A DNA stretch of 35,647 bases from an uncultured Collinsella sp. GTDB lineage: Bacteria > Actinomycetota > Coriobacteriia > Coriobacteriales > Coriobacteriaceae. Shown piece after piece: positions 17,232 through 24,599 of this stretch (the stretch's first letter is position 1; each line of letters starts with the position of its first letter). The notes under the pieces are model-generated. The model was given only the letters and a program-made list of their open reading frames with translations. It was not told where the DNA came from and ran no database searches. The position numbers and the translations under genes were made by a program. The stretch lies in assembly GCA_958451615.1 (NCBI GenBank), contig CAUDQR010000024.1:1-35647 (forward strand). Direction: 5' to 3'.

Positions 17232-17340
17232 ATCGGTCCCCCATCTCTTCGCGCTGCTGTACTCCCGCAACTTTACCGCACCTGTAAACTTGTATATAAC
17301 GTATATAGCATATTGCACTTTCGTTACATAGATAGAAGTC

Positions 17341-17370
17341 TTATGACAAGCGACTCGGTAGGATTATAGT
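17341..17370 (+). promoter_or_regulatory. Possible larE promoter
   Basis: TTATGA, 18-nt spacer, TATAGT, 35 nt before the larE ATG. The homology with the second HAD copy stops inside this -35 hexamer. Confidence 0.35.
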
Positions 17371-17404
17371 TTTCGACCGAGTACTCAACGGCAAGGATCG
17401 ACTT

Positions 17405-18283
17405 ATGCTTTCAGACACCACCGCACCCGCAGAGGGGCTTCAGGACAAACTCACAGCGCTCGAGCAGCTGCTTTTGGCATACGGACGCGTCGCCATCGGC
17501 TTTTCCGGTGGCGTCGACAGCAGCTTTTTGGCCACGGTCTGCGCCCGCATCATGCCCGCCAGCACGCTTCTTGTTCACCTCACCACGCCGCTCATCGGCA
17601 CGCCCGAGCAGGCTTCGTTTGAGCGGGCGATTGACGGGCAGGCCGATGAGGGGCCGCATTTCAAGCTCCCCGTGCTCAACCTCTCGGTCGATCAGCTGCA
17701 GCTCCCCCAGGTAGCCTGCAACGACGCCGACCGCTGCTACCACTGCAAGCGCGCCGGCTTTACCGCCATCGTCAACCACGCCAAGTCGCTGGGCTTTCCC
17801 ACCGTCATCGACGGCAGCAACGCAAGCGACCGCGGCGACTACCGCCCCGGCATGCGCGCCGCCCAGGAGCTCGGCGTGCGCTCGCCCCTCATGGAGGTCG
17901 GCTTTACCAAGGACGAAGAGCGCGAGCTGCTGCGCGCCTGGGGCTATCCCGTCTGGAACCTGCCGGCAGGAGCCTGCCTGGCCACGCGTGTCCCCACGGG
18001 CGAGGAGCTCACGCGCGAGAAGGTCGATGTAATCCGCGCCTGTGAGGACTACCTGCACGACCTCGGCCTGGACCAGGTCCGCGCACGCCTCGTCGGCGGC
18101 TGCATGCATATCGAGGCCGCGCCGGCAGACGTCGCCAAGATCGCCGCCCTCGGCAGCACCGCGGTCAACGACGAGGGCAAGGCCCCGCTTCCCGTCGCCA
18201 TCGAATCTGCCCTGCGCAACCTAGGCTGCGTCCATATCTCCCCCGAGGTCACCCCCTATATCCACGGCAACATGAATCTTTAA
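17405..18283 (+). CDS. larE: ATP-dependent sulfur transferase LarE
   Basis: 292-aa cytosolic PP-loop enzyme that adenylates and then thiolates the pyridinium carboxylates of the nickel-pincer nucleotide cofactor of lactate racemase-type enzymes. Visible are the PP-loop SGGVDSS (34-40), CYHCK (111-115), GSNASDRGDYRPG, and PAGACLATR with Cys191, which matches the sulfur-donating cysteine of Lactobacillus LarE. Start 17405 follows AAGGA by 7 nt. The partners larA, larB and larC are not in this window, so it is an orphan here. The 140-nt folded element begins at the base after its stop. Confidence 0.92.
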   Translation: MLSDTTAPAEGLQDKLTALEQLLLAYGRVAIGFSGGVDSSFLATVCARIMPASTLLVHLTTPLIGTPEQASFERAIDGQADEGPHFKLPVLNLSVDQLQLPQVACNDADRCYHCKRAGFTAIVNHAKSLGFPTVIDGSNASDRGDYRPGMRAAQELGVRSPLMEVGFTKDEERELLRAWGYPVWNLPAGACLATRVPTGEELTREKVDVIRACEDYLHDLGLDQVRARLVGGCMHIEAAPADVAKIAALGSTAVNDEGKAPLPVAIESALRNLGCVHISPEVTPYIHGNMNL

Positions 18284-18423
18284 GTTACGCCGTTTTACAA
18301 ACGGCGTAACCGCTCGGCGCTACGCAGGTTCCGGACGCGGCAATCTGACGTTCAACTGCACGGGCGCAACCAAAAGGTCAGCGCACGCTTGTTTCACGTC
18401 AGATTGCCGCACCCGGAACCTGC
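18284..18423 (+). ncRNA. 140-nt two-part folded element, copy 2 (after larE)
   Basis: Begins on the base after the larE stop: hairpin GTTACGCCGTTT/AAACGGCGTAAC (18284-18310), 13 nt starting CGCTCG, then a 100-nt core (18324-18423). Compared with copy 1, outer-stem core positions 3, 4, 6, 7, 8, 10 and 11 change together with partners 98, 97, 95, 94, 93, 91 and 90. Positions 17/84 and 38/64 also co-vary, as do two pairs of the first hairpin. Invariant parts are CAATCTGACGTTCAA, AAGGTCAGCG and TTTCACGTCA. Confidence 0.75.
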
Positions 18424-18466
18424 TCGCTCGCGTATGCTCAACCTGAACCACATTAATAGTTGCCGA

Positions 18467-18517
18467 CCTTCCGAAAGGGGACAGGTTTATTTTGGCAGGT
18501 TTTATCTGGGGAAACGC
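18467..18517 (+). repeat. REP-like palindrome, copy C
   Basis: GGGGACAGG, TTTATTTTGGCAGG, TTTTATCTGG, GGAAACGC. The left arm is degenerate (CCTTCCGAAAG). It lies 44 nt past the 140-nt element. Confidence 0.8.
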
Positions 18518-18520
18518 AGA

Positions 18521-18553
18521 CAAGGCCGCGACACCTATATGGCGTCGCGGCCC
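18521..18553. terminator. Terminator of the NIF3-like gene
   Basis: GGCCGCGAC/GTCGCGGCC, 9-bp perfect stem with an 11-nt loop, just past the stop of the minus-strand gene; on minus it is followed by TTGTCTG. Confidence 0.65.
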
Positions 18554-18561
18554 TGTTCTAT

Positions 18562-19416
18562 TTATGCCAGCACGTACTGATACGTATCTCCCATGGGGAC
18601 AAAGGTAACCGGCAGACCTGCGCCAGCGTCCCCGAGCGCGGCGGGCAGCCATTTCGCCATATACTCCATGCCCGGCTCCTCGCCATTAAAGTGACCCATA
18701 TGGATGGCGCATTTTCCCTGACCGAGCATTGCGGCGTCGCGGATGTACTCGCTCACCGTAAAGTCGATAAACTCCATGGTCAAAATGCAATCGATGCCAT
18801 CGGAGTCGATATGGGCAATCTCGTCGTTATCTCGCCCCATGATGTGCATTGGAATCTCGACATTGCGGACGAGCGCGTCACCGTCGCCGATCAAGCGCGT
18901 CCCGTTTAATCCAAGCTTGTGTACGAGCGCCTGCGCAAGATCGCGGGCCGACGTTGGCTCAATGCGGTACCTCATGAATGTCTCGTCTACCGCGGAGCCA
19001 AGCCAGTCCATCTTGACCGCGAATCCGTAAAAGATGCCGTCGACCATCGAACCGTCCGAGGCGAGCGGCACACCCGAGTGGATATAGTCATGGCAACGCC
19101 AGACCGCGCCACCCCATTCGTCAAGCAAAGCGCACTTTGCCTCAAAGGTCTTGTTCCCCGCAACCACTTCACGGCGGTCTCCGTGGTTCCAGAACAGTGC
19201 CTCGTGAGGAACAATCAGGTTAGCGCCAAGCTCCTTGGCACGACGAATCACCTCCGCCGTAGCCCAAATGCATGTAACTATTCCGGTACATTGCTGATCG
19301 ATGTCGCCGTAAAGCACCTGATCGCGCGTCGTCGCAAGCTCGATGGGCTTCCCGGTAAAAGCATCAATGACGTCACAATAATCCCGAATAGCTTGAATAG
19401 CCTCGCTGATAAGCAT
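18562..19416 (-). CDS. NIF3/DUF34 family metal-binding protein
   Basis: 284 aa. NIF3-like proteins (also labelled GTP cyclohydrolase I type 2 homologues) form toroidal hexamers with a dinuclear metal site; their physiological role is unsettled. The metal-ligand motifs are visible: IVPHEALFWNHG in the first half and IHMGHFNGEEPGM near the end. The start at 19416 (MLISEAIQAIRDYC) matches the family N-terminus although AAGGGG lies 12 nt upstream; starts at 19440 and 19482 are open but the latter would be coded inside a terminator hairpin. It follows the PTS gene on the same strand and may be partly co-transcribed. Confidence 0.83.
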   Translation of the reverse strand: MLISEAIQAIRDYCDVIDAFTGKPIELATTRDQVLYGDIDQQCTGIVTCIWATAEVIRRAKELGANLIVPHEALFWNHGDRREVVAGNKTFEAKCALLDEWGGAVWRCHDYIHSGVPLASDGSMVDGIFYGFAVKMDWLGSAVDETFMRYRIEPTSARDLAQALVHKLGLNGTRLIGDGDALVRNVEIPMHIMGRDNDEIAHIDSDGIDCILTMEFIDFTVSEYIRDAAMLGQGKCAIHMGHFNGEEPGMEYMAKWLPAALGDAGAGLPVTFVPMGDTYQYVLA

Positions 19417-19445
19417 ATGTAGCAACAACCCCTTCGACATAATAT

Positions 19446-19474
19446 GCAGGGCGGCAGCAAACATACCGCCCTGC
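19446..19474 (-). terminator. Hairpin after the PTS gene
   Basis: GCAGGGCGG/CCGCCCTGC, perfect 9-bp stem, 58 nt past the EIIBC stop. The following minus-strand ATATTATG is only weakly U-rich, so some readthrough into the NIF3-like gene is possible. Confidence 0.6.
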
Positions 19475-19531
19475 GGAATCATCTATAGACGGCACTTTTT
19501 TGAGCTGAACCACCTATATGCGACCGCTTTT

Positions 19532-20962
19532 CTAGCGCTCGGAAATCGGACCGTTCTCAAGCTCATCCTCGCTAAAACCAAAGAACCAGGCAACAGCAAA
19601 GCTTACGATAAAGCCAGCTGCCGAGGCGATAACGGCACCGATCAGGTTCTCGTTGCCACCGCCGACAAACGTCATAATATTGAGCACGTTGGAGGCAGCA
19701 CCGGCGAGGTAAGCATTGACATGCAAGGCGAGCGCCACGGCACCGGCGACAAACGAACCTGCCATGCAGGCAGCAAACAGTTTACGGTAGCGGAACAGCA
19801 TGCCGTAAATGAACGGCTCGCCAACGCCTCCAACAAGCTGGGCGACAAGATAGCCGGCGCATTGGCTCTTTTCCTCCTTGTTGCGGAGTTTAAGCCATGA
19901 TGCAATCTCCACTCCGTAGGCTGCCCACAGCGCAACCGTGGGGGCAACCAAAATGAAGCCATCGGAACCCGTCAACATAAAGTTTGCAATGGCAATCATG
20001 ATGACCGCAACATGCATGCCCGTAATGACCATGGGCAACCAAATTGCTGCAAGCAAGCCGCCACCAATAATCGCCACGATACCTCCCTCGGCACCGAGGA
20101 ACTCAAAGACAACCGCCAAACCGTTACCGCACCAAGAACCAAGAGGAGCAAGCAGGCAAAGCGCAAAGGGGACAGTCAGGGCAAGCGTGCAAAGCGGCGT
20201 AAAGACCGTGGTGAGCGAATCGGGCATGTGCTTGCGCAAGAACTTCTCGAACACGGACATCAACGCAACCGTGAGCAGAATGGGAATAACCGTCTGCGCA
20301 TAGTTTGCAGGCACGCAAGGGATGCCATAAACGCTAAAGGCTTTTCCCTCGGCTGCCATTTGCATAAACGTCGGTTCGATAAGCACACCGCCCATAAAAG
20401 CGCCGTACATGGGCGTGGCGCCAATGTTCTTGGCAGCCGTAAAGCCCAAGAAGATCGGAATGAAATAGAACGTCACGTTGTAGAGCATATTGAGCAGGAC
20501 ATATAGATCGCTCGTATCCGCAATGAGATTGAGCATCGTTGGCCCGAGTACGACGGCAACGGTTTTGAACATGCCCGACGCGAGCAGCAATGGAATCATC
20601 GGAACCATGGAGCCCGAGAGGTAGTTAAGAATCGCATTGCCAACGGCTGCCGGGGTAAGCGGTGTTTTGACTCCACTTGCGTCGAGGTTCTCGTCGATGC
20701 TCTCCTGCTTGGCCAAGCCGCTCATCTTGATGAGCTCGTCATATACCTTAGGCACGTTTTGCCCAATAATCACCTGGAACTGCCCGCCAGATATTTGAGC
20801 GCCGATGACGCCGTTAATTTTTTTAACAGCGTTAATGTCGGGCAACTCCATATCCTTAAGGTTAAAACGCAGACGCGTCATGCAGTGGGCTGCAAAGGTG
20901 ATGTTGTCTTTGCCACCCAGCGCCTCGAGCACATCGGCTGCGATCTTCTTATTGTCAGCCAT
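19532..20962 (-). CDS. PTS beta-glucoside-type transporter, EIIBC
   Basis: 476 aa. EIIB domain at 1-80 with the phosphorylated cysteine Cys27 in FAAHCMTRLRF; EIIC (about 105-460) with ten or so membrane helices and the conserved QLVGGVGEPFIYG segment. It imports and phosphorylates a glucoside or related sugar. The C-terminal EIIA domain found in BglF-type proteins is absent: the protein ends at GFSEDELENGPISER, so phosphate must come from an EIIA coded elsewhere. Start 20962 follows GGGAAG; a frame extending to 21103 would read through the leader. Preceded by a BglG/LicT antiterminator gene and a 303-nt leader. Confidence 0.9.
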   Translation of the reverse strand: MADNKKIAADVLEALGGKDNITFAAHCMTRLRFNLKDMELPDINAVKKINGVIGAQISGGQFQVIIGQNVPKVYDELIKMSGLAKQESIDENLDASGVKTPLTPAAVGNAILNYLSGSMVPMIPLLLASGMFKTVAVVLGPTMLNLIADTSDLYVLLNMLYNVTFYFIPIFLGFTAAKNIGATPMYGAFMGGVLIEPTFMQMAAEGKAFSVYGIPCVPANYAQTVIPILLTVALMSVFEKFLRKHMPDSLTTVFTPLCTLALTVPFALCLLAPLGSWCGNGLAVVFEFLGAEGGIVAIIGGGLLAAIWLPMVITGMHVAVIMIAIANFMLTGSDGFILVAPTVALWAAYGVEIASWLKLRNKEEKSQCAGYLVAQLVGGVGEPFIYGMLFRYRKLFAACMAGSFVAGAVALALHVNAYLAGAASNVLNIMTFVGGGNENLIGAVIASAAGFIVSFAVAWFFGFSEDELENGPISER

Positions 20963-21265
20963 ATCATCTTCCCTTTCGAACGATCCGGTTCCTTCCTCGC
21001 TGCGCGCGCGAGGAGACAAAGCGGACGGTGGCCCGTCGCCCGCACGGAAGTATTCGATTGTTGAGGGAAACGGCGTAAAGACAAAAGCTCCAAAACGAGA
21101 CATCGACAGGTCGCCCTGTCTTTACGTCACGCTTCGGAAGCTCAGCTCTCGAATAACACCTTATGTCGCGCTAAGGGTATCAGCTTCACCATGCGAACGG
21201 CGGCCTCATGATGCCCAAAAGTCTGCGAACGGTACGCTTTCTTTGATGAACGGCATAGAAAGCGC
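20963..21265 (-). promoter_or_regulatory. Structured leader between antiterminator gene and PTS gene
   Basis: No gene. On the minus strand CGTAAAGACA (21126-21117) can pair with TGTCTTTACG (21083-21074) around 33 nt, or the overlapping GACAGG-GCGA-CCTGTC (21120-21105) can form a tight hairpin with a GNRA-type loop; the two exclude each other. A third hairpin, TCCTCGC/GCGAGGA (21014-20994), lies about 30 nt before the start codon. A canonical RAT sequence was not found. Confidence 0.4.
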
Positions 21266-22123
21266 CTATTTGTCGGCTGGCACCTCGCCCGTTACGTTGC
21301 CGGCATAGACCCGATTGACATGGAGCATGAGATACACCTTCTCCTCGGGCACGATAGAGGCATGATACGTTTCCTCGATAAGTTCTGCCATTTTGTCAAC
21401 ACAAGCCGCTATAGCCGGATGCTCCTCACAGAGAGGACGATAGAGCGCCGCATTATCAGTATTAAGCGGCTCCCCGGTGCGGACGCGCTCTAACAAGTAA
21501 CGTACATGTGTGTCATAGCGTGCATAGTCAAAAGCATCGCGGTCAACGGCGATAGCAAGATCTTTCTCGATGATCGCTACGAGCTTTTCGATCAGGCGTT
21601 CCTCGCGGCGGACGTCGTTTGACTTCGCCTTACTAGAACTTGCCATAACGCTGTTAACGATGCAGAGTGCGATGCCCGCCCTCTCCCCGCGTGGCATAGA
21701 TATGCCGAATTCGCGCTCTATGCCAGCATGGGCAAGCGTCGCGATCTTAAATTCAATGGGATATTGCTGCTGAACGTCACAAGAAAGCGGCATCTGAACA
21801 TACATGTGCTCACGGCAGCGCTTGATGGCAAAACTAATGTGGTCGGCAAGCGTAAAAGGAAGGTTCGCCGACAGTTCACGCGAAATGTTGGTGCGCGCGA
21901 CATCGGCAATCTGCGCACTAAACTCCATTACCTTGGGATCGATCTCGTTAAGAAGTGGCAGATAGCGCGCATCAACGTTGTAAAACGTGCGCTCAATCTG
22001 CGCAAGCGAAACCTCACCGGGGCCGTCAGGAAAACCAATGCCTTTCCCCAGCGCCACAAGCTCGGTTCCCTTATCGTTGACAAGTAAGGCGGCATTGTGA
22101 TTAATGCGCTTAACGACCCTCAT
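21266..22123 (-). CDS. BglG/LicT family transcriptional antiterminator
   Basis: 285 aa. It has an N-terminal RNA-binding CAT domain (1-55: KRINHNAALLVNDKGTELVA and GKGIGFP) and two PTS regulation domains. The PRD histidines expected from LicT are present at His95 (TLADHISFAI), His206 (YDTHVRYLLER) and His268 (LMLHVNRVY). The second PRD1 position is Cys154 (GIALCIVNS) where LicT has HIVNA, so one phosphorylation site is missing. It presumably prevents termination in the leader of the adjacent PTS gene when sugar is available. Start 22123 has CGGAGG 4 nt upstream. Confidence 0.9.
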   Translation of the reverse strand: MRVVKRINHNAALLVNDKGTELVALGKGIGFPDGPGEVSLAQIERTFYNVDARYLPLLNEIDPKVMEFSAQIADVARTNISRELSANLPFTLADHISFAIKRCREHMYVQMPLSCDVQQQYPIEFKIATLAHAGIEREFGISMPRGERAGIALCIVNSVMASSSKAKSNDVRREERLIEKLVAIIEKDLAIAVDRDAFDYARYDTHVRYLLERVRTGEPLNTDNAALYRPLCEEHPAIAACVDKMAELIEETYHASIVPEEKVYLMLHVNRVYAGNVTGEVPADK

Positions 22124-22238
22124 GATGCCTCCGAAAATAGGCGCAGCCGAAGGGCAAGCGCAATGAATTCTAGTTAAGATGGTTCGCCTCGATTATTCCA
22201 CGCAACGTCACGCGAAACAAGCAAACCCGAGCCCCCGC

Positions 22239-22294
22239 AACCTACTAAAAAAAGCGGCAGATTTATTTTGGCAGATTTTTATCGGGGAAAACGC
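22239..22294 (+). repeat. REP-like palindrome, copy D (degenerate)
   Basis: AACCTACTAAAA, GCGGCAG, TTTATTTTGGCAG, TTTTTATCGG, GGAAAACGC. More diverged than the other copies. Its right end lies ten bases from the left junction of the duplicated lacI/HAD segment. Confidence 0.75.
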
Positions 22295-22303
22295 GAAGAG
22301 GGA

Positions 22304-22539
22304 CACGCCATATCACTGTTGTGGGCAGAGCGGCATTCATGCAGCTCGCTCTGCGCATACCTGGCATCCACAAGACCCTCGCCCCGTATCCCGATATTAA
22401 AATTGAGTTCATTGGCGCCGGAGAGTGGAATACCGCATCCGACGGCTACGGCATCGGCAGCCAGATTGCCGAGCGCGTCAGCACCCGGGCAAGCAGCCAC
22501 GCCAAAGCCACCGTCATCGACCTCGGCGCATACCTTTAG
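22304..22539 (+). pseudogene. Gutted copy of the LacI-type regulator
   Basis: Translates in frame as RHITVVGRAAFMQLALRIPG onward, matching the sugar-binding domain of the intact LacI-type gene from about residue 176 through SQIAER. About 126 residues are then missing, and it resumes at the terminal VIDLGAYL and the same stop. There is no DNA-binding domain and no plausible start. Like the intact gene, its stop overlaps the convergent HAD stop by 4 nt. Confidence 0.85.
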
Positions 22540-23186
22540 CGCACGGCCTTGACCGCCGCTGCCAGATCGAACAGCGTATCGAGAACGGCCTCGCAGCCAT
22601 CCGCCACGTCCTGCGGCAGCGGCACAATATCGGGCACAGCAAAGACATGGCAGCCGGCCGTGATACCCGAGACGCAGCCGTTGCGCGAATCCTCGACCAC
22701 GGCGCATTCCTCGGGAGCAAAGCCCGCGCGCTCGCAAGCGAGCAGGTAAATCGCGGGGTCGGGCTTGCCATATGCGACATCCTCGCCGAAGGTCACCGTT
22801 TCAAACTTGTCAAAGAGGCCGACCGTTTTAAGGTTGCGCTCGGCCGCAACGCGGCGCGACGACGTCGCAAGGCCCACGTGATAGCCCGCGGCCAGCAGCT
22901 CGTCGAGGCACTCGGCGGCGCCGGCCTTAAGCTCCAGGTCGGTCTTGGCCATCTCAGTGCGAAGCTCAATGTTGCGGGCAAAAATCGCGTCGGCGGTTTC
23001 GCCCTTGCCGTAATGTGCCTCAAGGATGTCCTTAACATCGGCATTCGAACGGCCGATAAACTGATGGATTAACGCATCATCAATCGTGATCCCCAGCTCG
23101 GCCGCGCCCACCTTCCATGCCCTCATGTCCAAACGCTCAGTATCGATCAGCGTTCCGTCCATGTCAAAAATAACAGCTTTGATCAT
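22536..23186 (-). CDS. HAD superfamily hydrolase, beta-phosphoglucomutase-like, paralogue 2
   Basis: 216 aa, same length and motifs as the HAD protein at 16581-17231: FDMDGT, LATSSR, GKPDPAIY and VVEDSRNG are all intact, so it should be active. The two proteins are nearly identical over the last 120 residues and differ mostly in the cap (for example GRSNADVKDILEAHYGKGET versus GRTLPDVMDILDGHYGGRET), which could mean altered substrate choice. Start 23186 with AAGGGG upstream. The shared AT-rich upstream region shows that the promoter was duplicated too. Confidence 0.9.
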   Translation of the reverse strand: MIKAVIFDMDGTLIDTERLDMRAWKVGAAELGITIDDALIHQFIGRSNADVKDILEAHYGKGETADAIFARNIELRTEMAKTDLELKAGAAECLDELLAAGYHVGLATSSRRVAAERNLKTVGLFDKFETVTFGEDVAYGKPDPAIYLLACERAGFAPEECAVVEDSRNGCVSGITAGCHVFAVPDIVPLPQDVADGCEAVLDTLFDLAAAVKAVR

Positions 23187-23298
23187 ATCGGCCCCTTCAT
23201 CGGCTTGCGTTGCCGCAAATCTACTGCACGTCACAAACTTGTATATAACGTATATATCATATTGTACTTTCGCTACATAGACAGAAGCCTTATGACGT

Positions 23299-23348
23299 AA
23301 CCTGCCAAAAAGGGACAGGTTTATTTTGGCAGGTTTTATCTTGGGAAA
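23299..23348 (+). repeat. REP-like palindrome, copy E
   Basis: AACCTGCCAAAA, AGGGACAGG, TTTATTTTGGCAGG, TTTTATCTTGGGAAA: nearly identical to copy A. It abuts the right junction of the duplicated segment. The remaining 155 nt before the nuclease gene show nothing else convincing. Confidence 0.85.
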
Positions 23349-23503
23349 TGTCGAATAGTCCCACACGCCCAACCACTGCAGCTCCATATGAGGCAAATGA
23401 ATCCGTAGCGTTTGTCCCAAATCTTGAGTATTTGTTCGGTGGAGCGGCCCCTGCCGGCTCCTGCTAGACTGGTAGATTCCCAACCGTCCCTCCAGGAGCC
23501 TCA

Positions 23504-24490
23504 ATGTCGCGCAAGTCCGTCTACAAGCAAGTACTTTCCATCGGCACCGCCGTGGTGCTGGGGTTTGCGCTGTTCACGGGGTCGCTCGATGGGGCGCCCA
23601 AGTTGCTGTCGCCGCAAAGCGATGAGCAGGCAGCGGCTCTGGCCGAGAAGCAAAACGAGAGTCCCAGCCGTACCGACGACGAAGCGGACTTGGTCGCACG
23701 GCTCGAATCGGGAACAGCGAGCTCCGAGGACTCTCAAAATAGCCAAGACTCTGGCGATGGCTCCGAATCCACCGCGACCAACACCAACGGCAGCGTTGCT
23801 TCCGCGGACAGCGTCGCCACCCCCATCGACGAGGTCGAAAACCCCGACCTCAACCGCGCCCGCGGTGTTTATCTCAGCAGCATTCCCGACTACGCCGGCA
23901 ACCCCTACGTTGCCCTTCGCGCCGACAGCACGCACCCGCTCGGCACGCCGTCATTCACACTCGATGAATACGATCGTGCCACCGAAGAGGGCTGCTTTAA
24001 GAAATTCTCCAAGCTCGACAGTCTGGGCCGCACCCGCAAAGCGCTTGCCTGCGTGGGCCCCGAATCGCTCGGTCAAGGCAAGCGCGGGGATATCTCGCGT
24101 ATCCACCCCGCCGGATGGCACCAACAGCGCTACGACTTTATTCCGGGTCAAAGCCTCTACAACCGTTGCCACCTCATCGCCTGGTCGCTCTGCGGCGAAA
24201 ACGCCAATCGCAAGAATCTCCTCACCGGCACGCGCTATCTCAACGAAACAGGCATGCTGCCGTTTGAAGAGCAGATCCTCGACTATATCCACGACACGGG
24301 CAACCATGTGCTCTACCGCGTCACGCCCATGTACAACGAAGAGGAACTCGTCTGTCGTGGCGTTCGTCTGGAAGCACAATCGATCGAGGACCACGGCAAG
24401 ACCCTGTGCTTCCACGTGTACTGCTACAACCTGCAGCCGCACGCGCAGATCGACTACGCCACCGGCCGCAACCAGGCCTCGGGGGACTAG
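23504..24490 (+). CDS. Surface-anchored or secreted DNA/RNA non-specific endonuclease
   Basis: 328 aa. An N-terminal hydrophobic segment (about 9-27) serves as signal peptide or anchor, followed by about 90 residues rich in Ser, Asp and Glu, a linker, and a nuclease domain. The beta-beta-alpha-metal motif reads NRCHLIAWSL with His223 as general base, and NANRKNLLTGTRYLN supplies the metal-binding Asn (about 236-238). This resembles the EndA-type DRGH family, here with NRCH. Likely roles are nutrient scavenging, biofilm DNA turnover or DNA processing at the surface. Start 23504 has AGGAG 5 nt upstream. Single gene with its own terminator. Confidence 0.85.
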   Translation: MSRKSVYKQVLSIGTAVVLGFALFTGSLDGAPKLLSPQSDEQAAALAEKQNESPSRTDDEADLVARLESGTASSEDSQNSQDSGDGSESTATNTNGSVASADSVATPIDEVENPDLNRARGVYLSSIPDYAGNPYVALRADSTHPLGTPSFTLDEYDRATEEGCFKKFSKLDSLGRTRKALACVGPESLGQGKRGDISRIHPAGWHQQRYDFIPGQSLYNRCHLIAWSLCGENANRKNLLTGTRYLNETGMLPFEEQILDYIHDTGNHVLYRVTPMYNEEELVCRGVRLEAQSIEDHGKTLCFHVYCYNLQPHAQIDYATGRNQASGD

Positions 24491-24535
24491 CCCCCAACCG
24501 CGACATGAATCGATTTGCAGCCCCAGGGATCAAAT

Positions 24536-24568
24536 AAGGCCGCCCGGTTACCCAGGGCGGCCTTTTCG
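24536..24568. terminator. Bidirectional terminator
   Basis: AAGGCCGCCC/GGGCGGCCTT with a 9-nt loop, then TTTTC on plus. It separates the converging nuclease and EF-G-like genes. Confidence 0.88.
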
Positions 24569-24599
24569 TCAGCACCTACATTGCAGGCAAAACCACACG

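Larger units (their letters stand above)
22304..23296. repeat. Duplicated segment (lacI tail, HAD gene and its promoter)
   Basis: Homologous to 15977-17347 with one 378-nt deletion inside the lacI part. Left homology begins ten bases after REP-like copy D; right homology ends two bases before REP-like copy E. Selection has kept the HAD frame but not lacI. Confidence 0.85.

Noticed and set aside
20963..21265. Canonical RAT antiterminator site
   Set aside because: No segment matches the GGATTGTTACTG...GCAGGCAAAACC-type consensus on the minus strand.
22304..22539. A small functional regulator from the lacI remnant
   Set aside because: It lacks the DNA-binding domain, a start with a ribosome binding site and much of the ligand domain.
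22247..23348. Composite transposon
   Set aside because: The flanking repeats are short palindromes without a transposase gene, and no target duplication could be seen; described as a REP-bounded duplication instead.
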